Made by a program: the position numbers and the translations under genes. The notes below the pieces were generated by a model that saw only the letters and a list, made by a program, of their open reading frames with translations, did not search any database and was not told the DNA's origin. From positions 62,001 through 126,000 of the forward strand of contig JAIVFI010000021.1 in NCBI GenBank assembly GCA_025558095.1: a DNA stretch of 64,000 nt, written 5' to 3'. This stretch comes from Hyaloraphidium curvatum (taxonomy: Eukaryota > Monoblepharomycota > Hyaloraphidiomycetes > Hyaloraphidiales > Hyaloraphidiaceae). This document shows positions 22,986 through 35,380 of this stretch, in pieces; positions within the stretch are counted from its first letter, which is position 1, and each line of letters begins with the position of its first letter.

Positions 22986-23691
22986 TCAGTGTCGCAAGTC
23001 CCGAGCGAGGCCGGCCAAACTGACCATCTTGAGAAGGCTTCCGAGGCTGCCAAAAGAGCTGCCACCGCCACCGCCACCGCCGCTGCCCATAAGCCCGCCG
23101 ATCAAGGACCCAAGGCCTCCTCCCGAACTTCCACCGCCGCCCCCTCCACCCATCTTGCCAAGGAAGCCACTAAGGGCGCTTCCGAGGCCACCGCCGGAAC
23201 CTCCGGATGCTCCAGGCATAAATGAGGCGAACTGGATGAATTCGCGGTACGTAATTGGCTTCCCACATCGCTCCAGACACACCCACTGGGTTGCTTCCGG
23301 CGCTCTGACTGAGTCTACCGCCGTACATCTGTTGGTACGGGTTGCCCGAAGGCGGCGGGCCGCCCATGGAAGGCATCATGGACGAGGCCGAGCCGAGAAG
23401 GGGGCCAAGCAGAGACTTCGCGCTGTCGAAGATGCCCAGTGCCTGCACGCCCTCCGGGGGGTTGGCCTTGATATCCTCCTGAATCTTGACCAGCTCCTCG
23501 CTGAGAACGCGATCCAATGGGGCGGCAAACAAGGCGTGGGAGGCAAGTAGCGCCCCGGTCATCACAAAAGACAAAAGGGTCGCGACGTAGTGCGGCAGCA
23601 AGGTGTGGGAGGCAGGTGGCGCCGGGGTCGTCGAAAAGGACCAAAAAGGTTGTGGTGCGACGGCGCGGCAAGGACGTGGAAGGCGAGGCAA
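22986..23691 (-). CDS. Secreted glycine-rich protein
   Basis: Two exons. A probable signal peptide (VATLLSFVMTGALLASHALF, ending ...FAAPLD) is followed by LSEELVKIQEDIKANPPEGV and a Ser/Met-rich stretch. A gtgggt intron of about 57 nt joins QSAGSNP in phase 0 to FASFMPGASGGSGGGLGSAL. The C-terminal half is low-complexity Gly/Ser with poly-Gly runs and LGSL(I/L) spacers, ending SLAGLARDLRH. The exact start is unsure: ATG 23691, or a Met just before the signal core. Such proteins are usually extracellular or wall-associated; no enzyme is implied. Confidence 0.6.
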
Positions 23692-23746
23692 CGATGGAGC
23701 AATATCGTCAGCTTCCGTATCAGGCGGAACCAGGGTTGCGAACGCA

Positions 23747-24184
23747 CTAGACCTCGGGAGCGCCAGTTTTGATTTCCTCGAGTGCCTTGGCGAACAGGTC
23801 GTTGCCGGCCTTCCGGCGCGTCAGTTCTCAAGCTGGAGCGTTGCTGGGGGAGCGACCTACAATTTGGACGGAACCGTCGGCCATTGTTGAGGTTGGTCGG
23901 TCCGGGAAAGACGACGAAGCACGGACCAATCCAGGCGCAAGCCTCCGCGGGTCGGACGGACCCTGAGGACCCCCAAACCGATCGACGAAGCTGTCGACTG
24001 GTAAATCTAGAAGCTCGTGCCAGTCATTCGGTGTCCCTTCTGCTCTTTTTTGATCGGTGAAACGTCGCGGCAAGTGCCCGCCACCCGTAGGAGCGGAAAG
24101 CGAGTCTACAAGGTGTGGATCCGGGGAGAAGCCCAGTTCGGCCAGTTCGGAATCCTTGATCGAGAGGTAGCAAAGGAAGAGCAA
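23747..24184 (-). CDS. Small hypothetical protein
   Basis: The frame from ATG 24184 reads MLFLCYLSIKDSELAELGFS ... and runs to MADGSVQI. A 54-nt intron (gtaggt...ggaag) then joins in phase 0 to AGNDLFAKALEEIKTGAPEV, stop. The splice and the sensible C-terminal helix support a real gene, but no family is recognised. A shorter start at MADGSVQI is possible. It is divergent from the phosphotransferase gene at 24360, so the start may lie in their shared 175-bp promoter. Confidence 0.45.
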
Positions 24185-24359
24185 TAGACTGAGATGGCAG
24201 CGCTACATTTTTGGCGAGGACCTCGCTTCCGTGAGAGATTCTCGAACAGCAGGCCCGTGGTGGGGGATCGATCGCGCACCGTCAGCGCCACCGCGGCCCC
24301 AACTTCCGTTGACCCCATAGACCGCCGCAGTTGCGGGACAAGACCATCGCGACGCGGCG

Positions 24360-26111
24360 ATGGCACCGAAATCCGCTAATGGCGCGGGTGTTTCGGGCCC
24401 CACCGCGTCCGCCGACGCGCAACCGGGAAGCGCGTCCCCCTCCCTCCTGGACTACATCCTGCTGCGTCGCCGCGTGCCGCCGGAGGCGCTATCCAACCTG
24501 AAAAACTACAAATACGCGGCCGTGGACTACTCCATCATGTCGAAATACGTTCTGAAAAAGTACTGGACGTGGCTCCTCGGCTTCATGCCAATGTGGCTGG
24601 CTCCCAACGCGATTACCCTCATCGGACTTCTCTTCATCATCGGAAACTGTGGCTTAGTGACGCTGTTGGACGGCCATCTGGACGGCGAAGGTCCCAGATG
24701 GCTCTATCTGAGGTGAGTTCGCTGGGGTACAATGTGGACTGGGGAGGCGGTCTCCTGGACATGTGGTGACCCCTTGTCCTGCCTTTCAGCCTTGCTTTCG
24801 GCCTTTTCGCCTACCAGTCAATGGACAACATTGATGGCGGACAAGCGCGAAGAACGGGTGTAAGTTTGGGCAGGTTTCAATCTCTGCGGCTGTTCAGTAA
24901 CGGCTCAACCGGATAGTCGTCGTCACCACTTGGGGAGCTGTTTGACCACGGGTGCGACGCGCTCAACGCAAGTGGGTCATTCTTTGGATCAGGTCACTTT
25001 CGAAAGTGCTGACCTGCAGTGACCAGCATTTGGCACGATTCTCCAGGCGTGCGCCATGTCCCTTGGCTTCACGTGGCGTGAGCTGTCTGCCGCTGTCCCT
25101 TGATCTCCGAGCACTTGACGTCCCTATCCGCAGGCACGCTTCTTCTTGTCGTGCTCACGACGGTGCCATTCTACACTTCTACCGCCGAGGAGTACCACAC
25201 CCACGTCATGTACTTCGGATTCATCAACGGTCCCGTCGAGGGCGTGCTTATTGGTGTGGTTTTGATGGTGGCGACATGGGTTGTTGGTGAGTTTCTTGAT
25301 GCAACTTGCGTCCACCCCCCTGATTGTTCTCTGTAGGACCTCAAGTCTGGCAGACGCCGCTGCCGTCCCTGCTGCCTGGTTTGGGCCTGCCGGAATGGTC
25401 CATCATCACGGACGCCATCCTTTTCCCCATGCTGGGGCTAGTGCTGTTCCAGCACATCCCTCTTTGGCAAGTCTTGGCCGCGATTCCTGTTCTGTTGTCA
25501 TCTGACCTCTTGTTGTGCCGCAGCTTTAACAACCTGTACCGTTCCCTTCCCGCGGAGCTCAGACGATCCCCACTGGCTGCAGCCTGGCAGATCTTTTGGG
25601 ACCACATCCCGCTCCTGCTCTTCCACTTTGCCTGCGGCTTGTGGACGTTTGGACCCGGATCAAACATGCTCGACCGACCCGGAACGAAGGGGAAAGGTCT
25701 CATTCTCTGGCTGGCGAGCGTCGGCATGGTCTTTGGCAGGGTTTGCGTGAGTTCCTCGACGGACTGTTCGGCACAGCCTCACCAAACTCGTCGCCGCAGA
25801 CGGAGATCATCGAGTGCTACTTGACGCAGATGCCGTTCCCCTTCTGGCGGATGGCGAGGCTGTCTGTACCTTTCTGGATCGGCGCTGCAGGAGCCTGGCT
25901 GGCGTGGGTAGTGCGCACTCGTCTCAATCTCATCGAAAGCTCAATGTTTGTCTACAGGCCAGACACCTTTGTGGCATGGGAAGGAACTTACCTTGCCGTG
26001 CTGTGTCTTTGGAGCTTGGCCATGTACCTCCGGTGGGCAACGGGCACAATCCAGGACTTCTGCGGCGAGCTTGGGATTATGTGCCTTCGTATCAAGCCAA
26101 AGGCCAAGTAG
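24360..26111 (+). CDS. Choline/ethanolamine phosphotransferase (CDP-alcohol phosphotransferase)
   Basis: Seven exons (24360-24712, 24790-24859, 24917-24971, 25027-25077, 25134-25286, 25337-25746, 25800-26111) give 1404 nt, 467 aa. The enzyme transfers phosphocholine or phosphoethanolamine from the CDP-alcohol to diacylglycerol, the last Kennedy-pathway step, in the ER/Golgi membrane. The diagnostic CDP-alcohol motif is complete: NIDGGQARRTGSSSPLGELF then DHGCDALN, with all Asp residues. About eight to ten hydrophobic helices follow, and the C-terminal FGRVCTEIIECYLTQMPFPF block matches yeast Cpt1/Ept1. Headgroup preference (CPT1 or EPT1) cannot be told from sequence by eye. Confidence 0.95.
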
Positions 26112-26213
26112 GCACAAAGTGTCTCGCAGCTAGAGCTACAGATGTGGCCTATTTGGGTTCATCCACAATAGAGCTCCCTTCGGACAAGCTCTCTCTCTGT
26201 CCAACAACATGGA

Positions 26214-28121
26214 TCAGCACGAAGCGTGAAGCCTGTGATCCTCGTTCTCCACCACCCATGCCATCGATCCCATGCTCCGCATCGACCCACGGCTCGACTT
26301 CACCGTAAGCTGCTCGTAGCTCGAAGCCCTGAGCGTGTCAAGCGAGCCAAAGGCATCGGCGGTCTCGCCGGCCTTGACGCCGATCGCGGGAAAGACCCAG
26401 CTCAACGCCTGCTTCCAGTAGGTCCAGGATTGTCCGTTGGTCCCTCCTATCACGTTCTCATCCTCCAAATTCATGACCGTCAGGATGTGAACCGCTTTTC
26501 TTTCCTCGGGGCTGGACGCAAGCGCCTCCCTGACAAAGGCAGCGGCTTCGAAAAGCAGAGGGGCCGAATCGGGGTTCAAGCTCATCAGAGCTCCAAAGGC
26601 GCCGATTTCTGCCTCGGTGGGAGGCCTGATTTGGTTGCCTGCGAGACCGACAGTGAGACGAATCGGTCAGTCCAGCGCAATCCGGTCCCACCCTCAGCCG
26701 TCTCAATCGCCCTGGCGTAGCAATCCAGAATAGCCTCCCTGACCACCTCGGTAATGAGCCCACCCCGTGCAGCCCTGAAGACCTTGAACTTGACGAAGTT
26801 GGCGACGTCCCTTGGCCTCGGATCCCCTTCGAGAAAGACCGACGGTGCCATCTTGGACATGATCTCGATCATGGTCTTGTCGCCACTCAGCCTGAACCAC
26901 TCGACAGCGTCTTGCACCCCTGGCGTGGAGCTGTCAGCGTCCGACCCCTCGCACGGTGCTCTCGGCTCCGAAGACACACCCGGCAAGGCTGCTCGCGCCC
27001 TCAGCCACCTCATTGCCATCATGCCCTTCTCCATCACGTCCAGGCCCGGTGCGAAGCGAGCGGAAACAACCTCGGTCCAACGCTCCATGAACTTGAGCAG
27101 AGTAACCTCGCTCAGTGACCCGGCATTGGTTGCCGCCTTCGAGGGCAGCGGCAAGGCCATCGGGGCCACCATTTGCGGCATCGGGTACGCAGGGGCTGCC
27201 ATCGTCGGGAGAGGCGGGAGGCCGTTGATGTGCGAAGAGGTGGTTGGCTTTTGTTCGAGGAGGAAGGGGCTGCGGACAGGTCAAACAGGAGCCCACCCCG
27301 CAAGCAGCCGCCGGTCGTACCCCAACACTTCCGAAAAGAAAGCGATGCACGGCAGTGGCTTGCTCTTGTCTCCGTCCCTGATCCGCGCGAGAGCACGGCT
27401 CCCGAGGGACTCGTCCTTTTGCAGCAACATGTACGGCCTTTCCGCGAGGTGCTTGGCCCTGGCGATGACCTCGTCGGCGAGGGCCAGGTCCTTCACGAGC
27501 TTGTCGGCGCCGGACTTGAGCCTGAACGCGGCGGCGAACCCCAGCGACTCCGAGTCCTTGGGCACCTGCGCGAGCGCCTCCTCGGGGAGCAGGAACGTCC
27601 TCGCGAGCTGGGCGTAGGCCAGCACGGCGCAGACGATGCCCTTGGTGGCCACCATGCCGACTTCGCGGTGGTTGAGGATGCCCTTGAAGTAGGTGAGGGT
27701 GTTCAGGATGTCCTGCCTGCTCGTCGAGCCGTGTCCGAGCCGGGCCAGCGCCGACTTCCCGATCCGGTCGTCACCCCGTTCCTGGCCGATGCGGGACCAC
27801 AGCTGCGGTCGGGCCGGTTAGCAGTCAGCACCATTTTCCTCAGCAAACCGCCCTTACCGTCGAAATGGTGGCGTTGGCGTCGAAGAATGCCTCCACTCCG
27901 TAGGCGTGGACGAACGGCGCGGTGGCCTCGCAGAACCTGCGCGTCTGGTCCCTCGCCGCTTTCGGCATGTCCCTCTGCAAACTAGCGACCTCCAGCAGTC
28001 CGTCGTACCCGTGGTCCTGGCCTGGAAGTGAGCGACATGCCGGCTGGAGTGCGGCCGAATGAAACCTCACCGCCTTCGTGCCGAGGCACGGCGCCATCAT
28101 CATCGCGGCGAGCTGTGCCAT
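26214..28121 (-). CDS. Unknown conserved-looking 582-aa protein
   Basis: Four exons (27858-28121, 27321-27802, 26692-27269, 26214-26638) total 1749 nt. The third intron (55 nt) joins IETAEG to NQIRPPTEAEIGAFGALMSL, and the second (51 nt, donor gtacga) joins SEVLG to PFLLEQKPTTSSHINGL. The protein is soluble and largely helical, with blocks such as LNTLTYFKGILNHREVGMVA, LADEVIARAKHLAERPYMLL and WFRLSGDKTMIEIMSKMAPS. I recognise no catalytic signature, signal peptide or membrane helix. The clean phase of all introns supports a functional gene. It is convergent with the phosphotransferase (about 100 bp). Confidence 0.7.
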
Positions 28122-28536
28122 GTTTGCAAACTGTTATGCTCCAGTTCCGTGCCGCTGACTCTCCGGGTGCGGGCCGTTTGCCGCGTCCGCGTGCTGGTGC
28201 GCCGGGGCGAGCGCGGTCCCCCGACGGGCTCGGATTCGCCGTCCCGCCCGCGATGCGGGGAAGCAGCGGAATGGCCAAGCCTGGCGACCCGGGACGGAGC
28301 TCTCGCAGTGCTTCCTTGAGGCGTGAGCGGGGGTACAATTCAGGTTGTTTGTTGGTCTCTCCTGGGTCTCTCCCCGAGTGCTCCGCTCCGAATCCCACCC
28401 AGCCGAGTTCAAGTTGGCGATAACGACCCATCAAAATACGTATGGCAGTCTCCGGCCCACCGCCGGTTTACACACTTGGTCCGAATCACGGCATGGCGCG
28501 CTGCGCACCGGCAGTAACACCAACGGAACGGCCCCC
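28122..28536. other. Intergenic gap, no gene seen
   Basis: This 415-bp gap lies between the start of the 582-aa protein gene and the end of the kinase gene, both on the minus strand. Only very GC-rich shadow frames are present. It should contain the promoter of the upstream-reading gene and the kinase 3' UTR. Confidence 0.5.
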
Positions 28537-30620
<2,084 letters not shown>

Positions 30621-31049
30621 GGCGGCCGGCGGGAGAGGTGGCGGGGACGGGAGTTTGGAGAACTCAATCCTGTGGGAGCCTGACCGCGAACTGACTCAAC
30701 GCCGGAGATACCGATTCCACACGCCGAGGAGGCAACCCGGGCCGCAGCAGGCAAGGAAAAATAGCTTTGAATTGCCTGGATGGACGTCCACCCGGGTCCA
30801 TAAAGTTGAAAGCATCGCTGGGACAGCCCGCGCCCCGGCTCACCACGGCACTGCTCGAGTCCGCACAACGCCGCACTCGCAATACTCCCATCATCGAAAA
30901 CTACCTTGCATCACCTAGGTATCCGGCTCTGGCCGGGCCGCGGCGCCTGCGGCTGTCAGTGCGTGACCGGGGGATCGCGGGGGTGTTTTGCTCTTTCGAG
31001 CGGGTGCGTCGGCCCATATTCTCCCGCCTTCTCCTGCCCCGCGCCGCCG

Positions 31050-32979
31050 ATGGAGCCTCCGCCGGGGCCGCTCGGCCGGCTGGCGTCGCTGTTCTCGCCG
31101 GGCGCATCGGGCGCGACGGCGTACGCGGTGCTCGGCGACGTGCCGCTCGGGGCGCGCGACGCCGTGTTCGAGCTGGACTCGGACGCCGACTCGGACGTCG
31201 AGGCCGCGACGGCCGCGGGCTCGCCGCCCGGCGAGACGCTGTCGGACGGCGGCTCCGCGGACACGCCGGGGCGCCCGTGGGCGGCAAAGGGCAACGGCTG
31301 GCTCTCGCAGCAACCGCCCACGCCGCCCGCCCCGCGCCGCGCGCCGTGGCTGTGCTTCCTGCTGGGCGCCCTGCTGGCTGGCGCTGCCGCCGTGGTGGCC
31401 GGGCTCGCATTCAGCTCGCCGTGCCGGACTCCCGCTCCTCCCGCGGCGTGCCCACCTCCCGCGGCATGCCCACCGGCTGCCGCCTCCCCCGCAACCGCCG
31501 CCGTTGCTGCGACAAACAACACGGCTCCCCCCGCAAACCCCTTCGAACTGCCCCCGCGGGACGACCTCTTCTCGCTCTCGCACGCCTTCCCCATCCTCAT
31601 CCGGCCGCCCCCGGCCCCCATGCCCCGCGTCCCGCCCGCCATCCCGCGCTCCTTCTGCCCCACGGCGCAGTTCGACGCGTACGCGCGGTGGCACGCTGAG
31701 ATCCTCTCGGGCAACTTCTCCTCGCTGCAAAAGTACAAGATGGCCGAGCACCGCGTCCCGCAGTTCATCATCTACACGTGTAGGCCGCACGTCGAGGGCC
31801 AGCAGGACCCGTGCGGCGGGCTGGCGGACCGCATCGTGGGGATCGTCACCACGGTCATGTTCGGGATGCTGAGCAACAGGGTGGCGCTGGTGGACTTCCA
31901 GCGGGGCGTCAAGGCCCACGACGTCTTCTCGCCCGTGTCGCTCGACTGGACCGTCGACATCGACCAGTGGGTCGCCAAGCACGGCGTCAACGCCACGGGG
32001 AACTACACAACGCTGGAACTCAACTACCACACCCCGAGCAAGTGGGGCCTGCACGGGCTGCTCAACAGCAAGTGGGACGACTGGTGGCACGACGCCGTCG
32101 TGCGGCTGGAAATCAACCGCGGGCTGACGTACGGCATGTTCAACCACTCCGTCTACGGGCCGAGGTTGAAGGAGTGGGGCTGGACCCCCGAAACGTCCTT
32201 TGCCTGCCTGTTGGACTGTGGGTCCGCGCGGCCGGCTCCCGCCGACCTTGCCTCACCTTTGCGTTCCCGCTCCCCTCACAGACATCCTCACGCCCGCGCC
32301 CCAAATAGCGGAGCGCGTCAACGCCGCCATCGCCCCGCTGCTGGATCCGGCGCACCTGGTGGTCGGCCTGCAGATCCGCGCCGGCGACATCGCCGCCTTC
32401 TCCCCCCTGGAGGACAAGACCACGGTCGCGGACCACTATCCCATGTTCCTGTGCGCGGAGCGGTTGGGAGAGCGGTGGGGATTCGGCCGCCCGCTGCGCA
32501 TCTTCGTTGTCTCGGACTCGCTGGCGCTCAAGAAGGACGCGGCGGCAAAGTACGGGTCCACGCTCGTCACGACCCCCACCGTCCCCGCGCACGTCTCCAT
32601 CAGCAACAAGCTCGAGGCGTACAAGGAGACCATGTTCGGCCCGCACAGGAAGAACGCCACGATCCAGGAGGCCCTGGCCAAGCTCAACGGGAGCATGAAC
32701 GCGACGGCGGAGCTCGAGGCCTACGAGGGCGCCATCATGGACATGTGGACGCTGAGCTACGCGCCGTACCTGGCGATTTCGCAGCGCTCGGGGTTCGGCA
32801 ACATCGCCGCGTTCCGGGCCTACTGGCGCAACCCCGTGGCCGTCGTGCGGCGGGACCCGGATTTCACGGGGGACGGGTGCGGCACCCCCGCGGGCGCCAA
32901 GACGTACGAGGACCTGGCGATGCATTGGAGCATGGGGAGGAAGAGGGCGGCGGAGGAGTGGGAGAGCATGTGGGATTGA
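31050..32979 (+). CDS. Fucosyltransferase-like Golgi type II membrane protein
   Basis: Two exons (31050-32217, 32282-32979), 621 aa. A cytoplasmic acidic N-terminus is followed by one transmembrane anchor (WLCFLLGALLAGAAAVVAGL), a Pro/Ala-rich stem and a lumenal domain with several N-glycosylation sequons. GGLADRIVGIVTTVMFGMLS resembles the GG-GDRI-G motif of GT37/GT23-type fucosyltransferases, and VVGLQIRAGD matches their GDP-fucose-binding V-V--R-GD motif; SDSLALKKDA matches the third block. A Golgi glycosyltransferase using GDP-fucose is the best guess. Linkage is unknown, and GT37 (xyloglucan-type), NodZ-like or POFUT-like members cannot be separated by eye. Confidence 0.75.
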
Positions 32980-33264
32980 GCGAAACGGGGCGGAGCCTGC
33001 GGGCCTGGTGGTGCGGAGAGTGTGGGTCGTATGTAACGCGATTTGTGTGGACGTTGCCCCGGGAACATGAGACGTCGCCCGATGTTCATGCATGGCTGAT
33101 TTCACCCGGACCCAGAGCAGACGATCACCGCGGGGCATGCGGGCGCGCGGCAGAGTACAAGCGGGGCTGTATTCTGTCCTTTTCGATCCAATCTCCTCCA
33201 ACAGCCTCCTAATGAAAGGGTGCCAACGACCGGCGTCGCGGAACCCGACTGCGATGCCCGTCCA

Positions 33265-35040
33265 TTAGGCGTTGAAGTCGATGATCTGCGGGAGGGCGCG
33301 TCCGTCAGGATCGGAAGGTCAACGGCAAGCGATCAACCCACGGCGCGGCCGGCAACCTGGAAGCTGCGGAGAAGACCCGGGGATCAGCGGACGCCCCAAC
33401 CAGAGGCACGATGCGGACCCACTTCTTGAGCTTGTTGGCGGCGGTGGCAAAGTCCTTGAAGGGGAACACCTGGTAAATGGGCTTGACCAGGCCGCGGGCG
33501 GCGAACTGGAGGGCCTCGTCGGTCTCGGACATGGAGCCGACGAGCGAGCCCTTGATGGTGAGGCGCTTCATGCTGGAGGCCGGGCGGATGGATCAGTCGG
33601 GTGCGCGGGAACCAGCTGCGGGGCAGACACGCACCACATGTACTGGTTGATCGCGGCGAAAAGTCGCGAGAAAGGAACACGGGCGACGTAGCGTGGAAGC
33701 AATGAGTCAGATCCTGCCCAAACCGTGAAGCGATCCGGCAACGCACCATGGGGTCGGCACCGGCGATGGCGGTTCCGGCGGTGGGCAGGCCGACGCAGAC
33801 CATGGTGCCGGCGGTCCTCAGGAAGAACGGAGCCGGGTCGTAGGCGCTCTTGGTGCCGCCCGTGACGATGACGGCGTGCGCACCGCCGCCGGTGATCTCG
33901 TGGACCTTGGCGGGGATGTCCTTGACCTCCTTGAAGTCGATGAAGGCCACGGCGCCGAGCTTCTTGCAGAGCTCCTCCTTGTCCTTGCCGCTGTCGATGG
34001 CGACGACCTGGAGGCCCATGGCCACGGCGTACTGATCCGCGATCGAATCAGGAAAAGAACAAGATCGATCGAAGCACGGCAACGAACCTGGACGGCCATG
34101 TGGCCGACACCGCCACCAGCGCCGGGGATCACAACCCAGTCGCCTGCCTAAATAAAAGAAAAGGTGATGAGCGCAGACCGGAGAGCGGGGGCGGAGGCGC
34201 CTACCTTGGTGTTGGACTTCTTGAGCGCGGCCCAGGTGGTGGCGCCGGAGCACATGATGGGGCCGGCAATCAGGTCAGACACGCCCTCGGGGATGCGGGT
34301 CGTGTAGCGGGCGGGCGAGAGGACGTATTGGGCGTAGCTGCCGTTGACCGTCACGCCGGTGAGGACCTCCTTGGCGCAGTGGGTCTCGAGGCCGTTGCGG
34401 CACTCGTAGCACTCGTGGCAGACGTCCATGACGGGCTTGATGCCGGCGCGGTCACCGACTTTCCAGCCCTGGACCTCGGGGCCGACGGCGACGACGACAC
34501 CGGCGCCCTCGTGGCCGGTGCTATTCGAAGTCAGCGACTGATCGGCTTCCGACGACAGGACGAAGCCGACTCACCAGTCGCAGCCCATGGGCATGCCCCA
34601 GTCGCCGAGCATGACGTGGATGCTTTCGGGAGAGGAGTGTCAGGAGGGAGACGAGGTACGTGAAAGGCGCAATCCTCACTCTGTCGAGAGAAAGTGATCA
34701 GTTCCACGATCGGAGTCCGTTTCCAGGAATCGACTTACCGCTGTGGCAAAGACCTGAAGGCGTAGCGGGGAAGGAATGGAGAGGGGAACGGGTGGAGACA
34801 TTTGTTGGCGTTCCCGGTCGGGGAACAACGGCGGGACCGACCGGTGGCGTTGAGCCTCAGAAGCAGTTCGCCCTTCCCGGGAGTAGGCACCGGGTAGTCC
34901 TCCTTCGCCTCGAGCACGAAGTTCTCGCCCTTGACGGTGCAGACGCCGGCGCGTCCGACCTTGGGGATGGGCTGGTCAGCGGGGGGGGCTGGGCCGCGCG
35001 AACGGGACACGGTCAGCACGCAGGCGGCTAAAGAAGTCAT
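33265..35040 (-). CDS. Zinc-dependent alcohol dehydrogenase with multiple microexons
   Basis: Recognisable MDR/ADH parts: GRAGVCTVKGENFVLEAKED, LNATG + LCHS (15-nt exon 34739-34753, catalytic-Zn Cys), GDWGMPMGCD, TGHEGAGVVVAVGPEVQGWK (Zn His), structural-Zn cysteines in DVCHECYECRNGLETHC, NAD-binding VIPGAGGGVGHMAVQYAVAM, MKRLTIKGSLVGSM and C-terminal FQVAGRAIIDFNA. At least nine introns are present, with 8-nt (33635-33642) and about 22-nt exons near the 3' end. It resembles yeast-type ADH1 (NAD, ethanol/acetaldehyde). The join between the LCHS microexon and IHVMLGDWG does not close in phase with canonical sites, so one exon boundary is unresolved or the locus is damaged. Confidence 0.82.
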
Positions 35041-35380
35041 GGCGAAACCCACCGGGAGCCTGGCCGGACATGGCTGCGTTCTGCGAGTGCGTGGGCGGCA
35101 GGGAGACAGTGGATCGTCGGGTGGGTCGGTCGTACGGGGTCCGAGCGCCGCCCGAAACAAAGGCGTTTGCCACAATGGACGCCAAAGGGCAACGACGAAA
35201 GGGAAACGGTCTTCGAATGGCTTCAATGATATATTTGGACGTCCATCCATGTCGATCCAGGGTTCCGGGCACAGGAACGCCGCAGCGCTCGTATCACAGC
35301 TTCGCAACAAGGCCGATTCATGCCAAGCTTCATTCTTTTCAGAAGAGCACAGAATAAGATGCGTGTACAATGATGATATA

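Noticed and set aside
25480-25532. A 53-nt intron in the phosphotransferase (gtcttg...ccgcag)
   Set aside because: Removal breaks the reading frame, whereas retaining it keeps a hydrophobic helix and a total of 1404 nt.
27269-27297. A 27-nt intron (gtgggc...ccgcag) in the 582-aa protein gene
   Set aside because: The upstream donor gtacga gives a normal 51-nt intron and the same phase.
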